64,000 nucleotides of DNA, from positions 1,488,001 through 1,552,000 of the forward strand of contig NZ_PRDM01000001.1 in the NCBI RefSeq assembly GCF_015182285.1, given 5' to 3'. Of this stretch, positions 59,431-64,000 are shown in pieces. A program made the translations under genes and the position numbers. The notes beneath the pieces were generated by a model. That model did not search any database. It was not told the origin of the DNA and was given only the letters and a program-made list of their open reading frames with translations. The stretch is from Flavobacterium hungaricum (lineage in GTDB: Bacteria; Bacteroidota; Bacteroidia; Flavobacteriales; Flavobacteriaceae). Numbering within the stretch: the first letter of the stretch is position 1; each line of letters opens with the position of its first letter.

Positions 59431-60096
59431 ATGGACGTAAAAATGCATGATTCCTGGAAACCAGTTTTGAATGAGGAATTTGAAAAATCCTATTTTAAAG
59501 AATTAATTGACTTTGTAAAATCAGAATATACTACTAAGGTTTGTTATCCAAAAGGAGCTCAAATTTTTGCTGCTTTTGACCATTGCCACTTTGATCAGGT
59601 AAAGGTTGTTATTATTGGACAGGATCCTTATCATGGTCCAAATCAAGCAAATGGATTGTGTTTTTCTGTAAATGATGGAATTCCGTTTCCGCCGTCCTTA
59701 AACAATATTTTTAGAGAAATCGAAACAGATTTAAATAAACCTTTGCCTAAAACCGGAAATTTGGAACGCTGGGCAGATCAAGGCGTTTTTCTTTTAAATG
59801 CCACTTTAACCGTAAGACAGTCTGAAGCTGGAAGTCACCAAGGAAAAGGCTGGGAAAAATTTACGGATGCAGTAATCAAGAAAATTTCTGAAGAAACAGA
59901 AAATGTAGTTTTTTTACTTTGGGGCGGATTTGCACAAAAAAAAGCAGCATTGATTGATGCTAAAAAACATCATATTTTAAAATCCGGACATCCTTCGCCT
60001 TTAAGCGCAAACAGAGGTTTTTGGTTTGGAAATAAACATTTCAGCCAGACCAATGATTTTTTGAAATCTAAAGGTTTGAAAGAAATTGAGTGGTAA
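59431..60096 (+). CDS. ung: Uracil-DNA glycosylase
   Basis: The 221-residue protein is a family 1 UDG: the water-activating motif VVIIGQDPYHGPNQANGLCFSV (65-86, catalytic Asp in GQDPYHG), PFPPSLNNIF (92-101), LLNATLTVR and the DNA-intercalation motif HPSPLSANRGF (about 189-199). It removes uracil from DNA. The 222-228-residue length is usual. It is transcribed alone, with a perfect palindrome 90 bases downstream. Confidence 0.97.
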   Translation: MDVKMHDSWKPVLNEEFEKSYFKELIDFVKSEYTTKVCYPKGAQIFAAFDHCHFDQVKVVIIGQDPYHGPNQANGLCFSVNDGIPFPPSLNNIFREIETDLNKPLPKTGNLERWADQGVFLLNATLTVRQSEAGSHQGKGWEKFTDAVIKKISEETENVVFLLWGGFAQKKAALIDAKKHHILKSGHPSPLSANRGFWFGNKHFSQTNDFLKSKGLKEIEW

Positions 60097-60186
60097 TTTT
60101 TTTATAAGTAACAAAGTTGCAGAGCGACAAAGGTGCAAAGGCAGAGCTTTGCTTCTTTGTGACTCTATTGAAAAAAAATAATTAAA

Positions 60187-60240
60187 AAATCTTTTGTTTC
60201 TTGCTCCCGATAGCTATCGGGAGCAAGAAACAAAAGATTT
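60187..60240. terminator. Perfect 54-bp palindrome, probably a bidirectional terminator
   Basis: Arms of 27 bases (60187-60213 and 60214-60240) are exact complements with no unpaired centre in the sequence (CGATAGCTATCG); RNA would form a hairpin of about 25 pairs with a small loop. T-rich sequence lies on both outer sides. It separates convergent ung and the DUF4258 gene. Confidence 0.8.
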
Positions 60241-60248
60241 AATTTGTA

Positions 60249-60623
60249 TTACTTTTTAATAATTTCTTCTAAAACAGCTTTCTTTTCGTAGTTTACTACT
60301 TTTAGGATAATTTCTTGATTTTTAGCTGTCTTTCCTTCAATAATATATGTTTTTCCTCCATTAAAAGGAACATTACTTTGGTCAAAATCGACATCTCCAT
60401 AAGTTAACGTACTTTTGATATCAGCAGTATCAACCCATTTTTGATTTAATGTTTGTATTGCTTTCTCAGAATATTGAAAAGGTTTTGTTCTAAGATTATT
60501 TAAAACTCTGGCGTTTGGAAAATAGTTGCAGCGGGTATCTTTTCCACTAAAAACAAGTGCTACGAAAAAACAGCCCATAACAAGGCCAATCAAATAATAA
60601 GCAAAACGGTGTACGAACTTCAT
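60249..60623 (-). CDS. DUF4258-domain membrane-anchored protein
   Basis: The start at 60623 (MKFVHRFAYYLIGLVMGC) is preferred because an earlier ATG at 60641 falls inside the putative -7 box. The 124-residue protein has one N-terminal membrane helix and an exported domain with YFPNARVLNNLRTKPFQYSE, YGDVDFDQSNVPFNGGKTY and KNQEIILKVVNYEKKAVL. This follows the DUF4258 pattern. Function unknown. It lies 36 bases after the start of ald (as counted from 60660), on the same strand. Confidence 0.8.
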   Translation of the reverse strand: MKFVHRFAYYLIGLVMGCFFVALVFSGKDTRCNYFPNARVLNNLRTKPFQYSEKAIQTLNQKWVDTADIKSTLTYGDVDFDQSNVPFNGGKTYIIEGKTAKNQEIILKVVNYEKKAVLEEIIKK

Positions 60624-60638
60624 GAAATAATTTTTTTG

Positions 60639-60646
60639 CAAAGGTA
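60639..60646 (-). promoter_or_regulatory. -7 box (TACCTTTG) for the DUF4258 gene
   Basis: This is a perfect TAnnTTTG on the minus strand, 16 bases before the chosen start codon. A TTG lies 21 bases further upstream, slightly more than the usual 19. Confidence 0.42.
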
Positions 60647-60659
60647 CATTAAAGTTGCC

Positions 60660-61859
60660 TTAAAATACAAGTAAATTAATATCGTTATCTGGAAGATCAA
60701 ACCAATCTCCAATTGCTTTATTGGTAAGGATTCCGTGGTATAAGTAAATTCCGTTTTTAAGTCCTTTATTGCATCTTATAGCACTTTCGATACCGCCATC
60801 TTCTGCAATTTGATGCAGATAGGGTGTTAAAATGTTACTAATCGAAAGGGAAGCAGTTTTAGAATATCGCGAAGGAATATTAGGTACGCAATAATGCAGA
60901 ACATTGCTTTTTATAAAAGTTGGTTTTTCGTGAGTTGTAACTTCCGAAGTTTCAAAACAGCCTCCAGTGTCAATGCTAACATCCACAATTACAGCTCCTT
61001 TTTTCATGTGTTCTACCATTGTTTCTGTTACGATAATTGGGCAGCGTTCTTTACCGCGCATGGCGCCAATAGCAACATCACAGCGGCGCAAAGCTTTTAG
61101 CAGTCCTTTTTGCTGCACCGTAGAAGTAAAAATTCTTTGGCTTAAATTGTTCTGTAAACGACGTAATTTTGTAATAGAGTTGTCAAAAACTTTTACGTTT
61201 GCGCCAAGACCAATTGCAGTTTTTGCGGCAAATTCTCCGACTGTTCCAGCTCCAAGAATAACCACTTCGGTAGGAGGTACGCCTGTAATATTTCCAAACA
61301 AAAGTCCTTTTCCGAATTCGTTTGTAATCATTAATTCGGCAGCAATTAATATAGAAGCCGTTCCGGCAATTTCACTTAACGATTTTACAGCAGGATACGA
61401 TCCGTCTTCGTCTTTGATGTATTCAAAGGCAAGAGCGGTTATTTTTTTCTGGGCCAAAGCCTCAAAATAAGATTTCTTTTTAGTTTTAAGCTGGATTGCA
61501 GAAATGATAACTGTTTCCGGATTTATCATTTCGATTTCTGCCAGTGTCGGCGGTTCGACTTTTAAAAGAAACGGACAGCCAAAAACTCTTTTGGTGTCTT
61601 TTGTAATTTCTGCGCCCGCATCACTGTACTCCTTATCTGTGTAGCTCGAACTTTCGCCCGCTCCAGATTCTATCATTACGCGGTGTCCTGCATATGTTAA
61701 TGAATTTACAGCGTCTGGCGTTAGGCAAATACGACGTTCTTGGTAACTTGTTTCTTTCGGAATCCCAATGAAAAGTTCGCTTTTAAAACGGCCAACTTCA
61801 AGTTTTTCTTCTTGTGGCAGCAATTGCTGTTTTGTAAATGGAGTTAAAGTAATTGACAT
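60660..61859 (-). CDS. ald: Alanine dehydrogenase-type NAD enzyme
   Basis: The 399-residue protein has the AlaDH/PNT layout: ELFIGIPKETSYQERRICLTPDAV (29-52, with Lys and Arg of the active site), SGAGESSSYTDKEY, and the Rossmann motif VVILGAGTVGEFAAKTAIGLGANVKVFD (about 200-227). VIVDVSIDTGGCFETSE follows. It interconverts alanine and pyruvate with NAD. The N-terminus carries about 25 extra residues, usual for Bacteroidota. The symbol is by family; a lysine-type or transhydrogenase role is less likely from length. Confidence 0.9.
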   Translation of the reverse strand: MSITLTPFTKQQLLPQEEKLEVGRFKSELFIGIPKETSYQERRICLTPDAVNSLTYAGHRVMIESGAGESSSYTDKEYSDAGAEITKDTKRVFGCPFLLKVEPPTLAEIEMINPETVIISAIQLKTKKKSYFEALAQKKITALAFEYIKDEDGSYPAVKSLSEIAGTASILIAAELMITNEFGKGLLFGNITGVPPTEVVILGAGTVGEFAAKTAIGLGANVKVFDNSITKLRRLQNNLSQRIFTSTVQQKGLLKALRRCDVAIGAMRGKERCPIIVTETMVEHMKKGAVIVDVSIDTGGCFETSEVTTHEKPTFIKSNVLHYCVPNIPSRYSKTASLSISNILTPYLHQIAEDGGIESAIRCNKGLKNGIYLYHGILTNKAIGDWFDLPDNDINLLVF

Positions 61860-61941
61860 GGGATGCTTAAAAAATTAAGAATACAAATTACGTAAAAAGT
61901 TTTAAAATTAGTGCAAATTTTCTGCTAATACTAGAACAATA

Positions 61942-62415
61942 TTATGTTATTATTTTCTCCATTTTTATATCGGCTCTTTCGTAAACTCCTTCCTCTAAAG
62001 GAATTTCATTAAAACCAAATTTTGTATATAAATGTATAGCAGGAAGTAATTTGGTATTTGAATATAAAAATAGTCTTTTGATTTTGTGTTCTTTAGCAAA
62101 TTCAATGCAATGGGTCAAAAATTTGTTTCCGATTCCAAGTCCTTGTGCTTTATCCGAAACGGCCATTTTGCTTAATTCAAAAGTTTCATTGTCAGATTTT
62201 AAAAGCGAAAAAGTTCCTAAAATTTCATCATTGTATTTTGCGTAAAAAATAAATCCTCCCTTATCAATAATTTCTTCTTTTGGATTTGAAAGTGTCAATT
62301 CGTCTTTTTCTTCTACTTTAAAGTATTTTTCCAGCCACTCTTTGTTTAGAATTTTGATGTGTTCTTTTAAATCTTCCGAAAATGCGATTATTTCTAAGGT
62401 ACTTTTGGTATCCAT
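61942..62415 (-). CDS. GNAT-family N-acetyltransferase
   Basis: The 157-residue protein has the GNAT core: ILGTFSLLKSDNETFELSKMAVS (65-87), the acetyl-CoA loop DKAQGLGIGNKFLTHCIEFA (Q/R-x-x-G-x-G/A), KRLFLYSNTKLLPAIHLYTKFGFNEIP. Substrate unknown. It lies between tsaE and ald on the same strand. The 105-base gap to tsaE holds a 'caaagattctc' repeat fragment and no promoter I can name. Confidence 0.92.
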   Translation of the reverse strand: MDTKSTLEIIAFSEDLKEHIKILNKEWLEKYFKVEEKDELTLSNPKEEIIDKGGFIFYAKYNDEILGTFSLLKSDNETFELSKMAVSDKAQGLGIGNKFLTHCIEFAKEHKIKRLFLYSNTKLLPAIHLYTKFGFNEIPLEEGVYERADIKMEKIIT

Positions 62416-62520
62416 ACTAGTTATGTTATTTTTTGTGCCTCTTTGTGAGATTCTTTGCGAAACTTTGTGAAATTATTTCGCCAAGATTCTCAAAGGTTTC
62501 AACGGAGATTCTCAAAGATT

Positions 62521-62928
62521 TTATTGAAGTTTCAATTCTCTTTTTCCGTCTTCCAATAATTCGATAGAAATAGTGGAATGTTCTTCAGGGATTAAACTTT
62601 CAATTTTTTCTGACCATTCTATAAAACACCAATTTCCAGAATACAAGTAATCGTCAACACCCATATCCAGGGCTTCGGTTTCTTGTTTTATACGGTAAAA
62701 ATCAAAGTGATAGACTTTTTTACCATTTGGAATTTGATATTCATTTACTAAAGAAAAAGTCGGACTGCTGGTAGCGTCAGTGATTCCAAGACTTTTACAT
62801 AACTGTTTGATTAAAGTAGTTTTGCCAACACCCATTTCACCATTAAAGAGAATGATTTTGCTAGGATTTTGAGCCAGGATCTGCTCGGCAGTTTCTTGAA
62901 TTTGATCTAAAGTAAAAGTGATCGTCAT
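62521..62928 (-). CDS. tsaE: tRNA threonylcarbamoyladenosine biosynthesis ATPase
   Basis: The 135-residue P-loop protein has ILFNGEMGVGKTTLIKQLCK (26-45), SPTFSLVNEYQ (54-64), YHFDFYRIKQETEAL, and FIEWSEKIESLIPEE. These are the signature motifs of TsaE, which activates the TsaB-TsaD complex in t6A37 synthesis. The Sua5-type enzyme of the same pathway is at 49476-50096. It lies next to porX, an arrangement I recall as conserved in Flavobacteriia. The 249-base gap to porX has 'ttagccacagattc...cgcggctaa' ends of an interspersed repeat. Confidence 0.95.
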   Translation of the reverse strand: MTITFTLDQIQETAEQILAQNPSKIILFNGEMGVGKTTLIKQLCKSLGITDATSSPTFSLVNEYQIPNGKKVYHFDFYRIKQETEALDMGVDDYLYSGNWCFIEWSEKIESLIPEEHSTISIELLEDGKRELKLQ

Positions 62929-63177
62929 TTTGTGGTGTTTTTTATGCTACGAATTTCACAAATTCTAATGAATTAATCTAGAATAATTTGTAGAAATTTG
63001 TGCAATTCGCAGTAAATAAATATCCTTCTTAATTGTTTTTTCGCGTAAGCGTAATATATTTTTAGCCACAGATTCAAGCATTAAAATGATTTTTTGAATC
63101 AGTTTTAATCTTTGAAATCTGCGGCATTTTTTATCTGAATCAATCTGCGAAAATTCGAGAATTCGCGGCTAATAAAA

Positions 63178-64000
63178 TTATTTAGGATTAAAAACCAAAA
63201 ATGGGATAATCATTTCTTCCAAAGAAATTCCACCGTGCTGGTAGGTGTTTTTGTAATAACTAACATAATGGTTGTAATTGTTTACATAGGCTAAAAAGAA
63301 ATCATTTTTAGCAAAAATAAACGAGCTGCTCATGTTAATAGCGGGTAAACCAATAGTTTTAGGTTCTTTTACTACGTAAACATCTTTTTGTTCGTACGTT
63401 AAGCTTCTTCCGGTTTTGTAACGCAGATTTAGACTTGTATTTTTGTCTCCAACCACTTTTGACGGGTTTTTCACATTGATGGTTCCATGATCCGTTGTTA
63501 GGATTAGTTTGAAACCTAAAAGCTGTGCTTGTTGAATAATTTCCAGCAAGGGGGAATTTTTAAACCAGCTCAAGGTTAACGAACGATAAGCTTTGTCATC
63601 AGAAGCCAGTTCTTTTACCACTTCCATCTCTGTTTTAGCATGCGAAAGCATGTCTACAAAATTATAAACTACGGTAACTAAATCATTTCCTTTTAATGCT
63701 TTAAAGTTTTCAGCCAGTTTTTTTCCACCTGCATAATTGGTGATTTTAAAGTAATCTTCTTTAATATTTAATCCCAAACGTTTTAATTGAGCCGATAAAA
63801 ATTCTGCTTCATAAAGATTTTTTCCGCCGTCCTCTACATCATTTTTCCAATATTCAGGGTGCTTTTTTTCCATTTCCAAAGGCATTAATCCAGAGAAAAT
63901 AGAGTTTCTGGCATATTGCGTAGCAGTTGGCAGAATAGAGTAGTACGGAACTTCTTTTTCTAGTTTGTAGTAATTTGAAATTACAGTTTCAAAAGATTTC
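63178..64000 (-). CDS. porX: PorX-type response regulator, PglZ part (5' end outside window)
   Basis: The frame is open to the window edge. The visible 274 or so codons encode a PglZ (alkaline-phosphatase-superfamily) domain: VPYYSILPTATQYARNSIFS, GLMPLEMEKKHPEYW, LVTVVYNFVDMLSHAKTE, LILTTDHGTINVKNP, and the end HGGISLEEMIIPFLVFNPK. The ATG at 63885 is internal. PorX proteins have an N-terminal CheY receiver that must lie beyond the edge. PorX controls the type IX secretion system in Bacteroidota. Partner PorY and T9SS genes are not in the window. Confidence 0.9.
   Translation of the reverse strand, partial: KSFETVISNYYKLEKEVPYYSILPTATQYARNSIFSGLMPLEMEKKHPEYWKNDVEDGGKNLYEAEFLSAQLKRLGLNIKEDYFKITNYAGGKKLAENFKALKGNDLVTVVYNFVDMLSHAKTEMEVVKELASDDKAYRSLTLSWFKNSPLLEIIQQAQLLGFKLILTTDHGTINVKNPSKVVGDKNTSLNLRYKTGRSLTYEQKDVYVVKEPKTIGLPAINMSSSFIFAKNDFFLAYVNNYNHYVSYYKNTYQHGGISLEEMIIPFLVFNPK

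Noticed and set aside
62929..63177. Small RNA or gene between tsaE and porX
   Set aside because: The gap shows only a generic 'ccacagattc/cgcggcta' dispersed repeat; no frame or stable conserved structure could be supported.

Overview
The window looks like a chromosome segment of a Flavobacterium-type bacterium (phylum Bacteroidota). Supporting signs are a PorX-type PglZ response regulator at the right edge, a MutS2 without a Smr domain, several TAnnTTTG -7 promoter boxes with no Shine-Dalgarno-type leaders, AT-rich spacers, and the low-complexity gtttcag/gtttgaa and aatctaaaatct repeats typical of flavobacteria. No species can be named from the sequence alone.

Left accessory region (1-12.7 kb). 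The window opens inside a subtilisin-like peptidase gene followed without gaps by a split LanB dehydratase (glutamylation part and elimination part), the tail of a class I lanthipeptide cluster whose precursor and cyclase must lie further left. From about 4.67 to 12.43 kb there is a compact island. It holds a 5'-truncated OLD/GajA-like ATPase-TOPRIM nuclease, a UvrD-like helicase, a DUF3800 protein and a retron reverse transcriptase, all on one strand with tiny gaps, then a convergent DUF4238 gene and a large serine recombinase. The RT carries both retron hallmarks (NAxxH and VTG). The only noncoding gap next to it is framed by a 13-bp inverted repeat, my candidate for the retron RNA. The island lies between a tRNA 3'-end fragment with its own terminator (4.63-4.69 kb) and an intact tRNA-Arg(ACG) (12.62-12.69 kb). 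Two decayed copies of one small ORF family lie near its two ends. This defence-like island is the most interesting part of the window.

Core region (12.8-37.9 kb). Genes include apt, a NarL-type two-component system with a membrane partner, a cell-wall muramidase, pheT, a bestrophin-like channel, a complete RND efflux operon (adaptor, pump, TolC), a sensory cluster with an Aer-type PAS protein and a kinase-less membrane sensor, recG, a SUKH-like acidic protein, two tandem paralogous lipoproteins, and several small enzymes.

Repeat and RAYT region (37.97-41.0 kb). Eleven tandem units of about 222 bp, each with one GTAG-headed palindrome and one inverted copy, run up to a REP-associated tyrosine transposase (RAYT). 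The RAYT coding sequence itself contains an in-frame copy of part of the repeat unit and overlaps the following M1 aminopeptidase by one base.

Right core region (41-64 kb). This holds patatin, TauE exporter, uvrD/pcrA, a Sua5/YrdC enzyme, an OmpA-type lipoprotein, a glycosyltransferase, holA, ettA, mutS2, ung, ald, tsaE and the 3' two-thirds or so of porX. Spacers carry several repeat families: a nested mosaic palindrome (17.75 kb), a 54-bp perfect palindrome (60.19 kb), a MITE-like 92-bp element (55.86 kb) and a probable Flavo-1-like structured RNA (46.86 kb).
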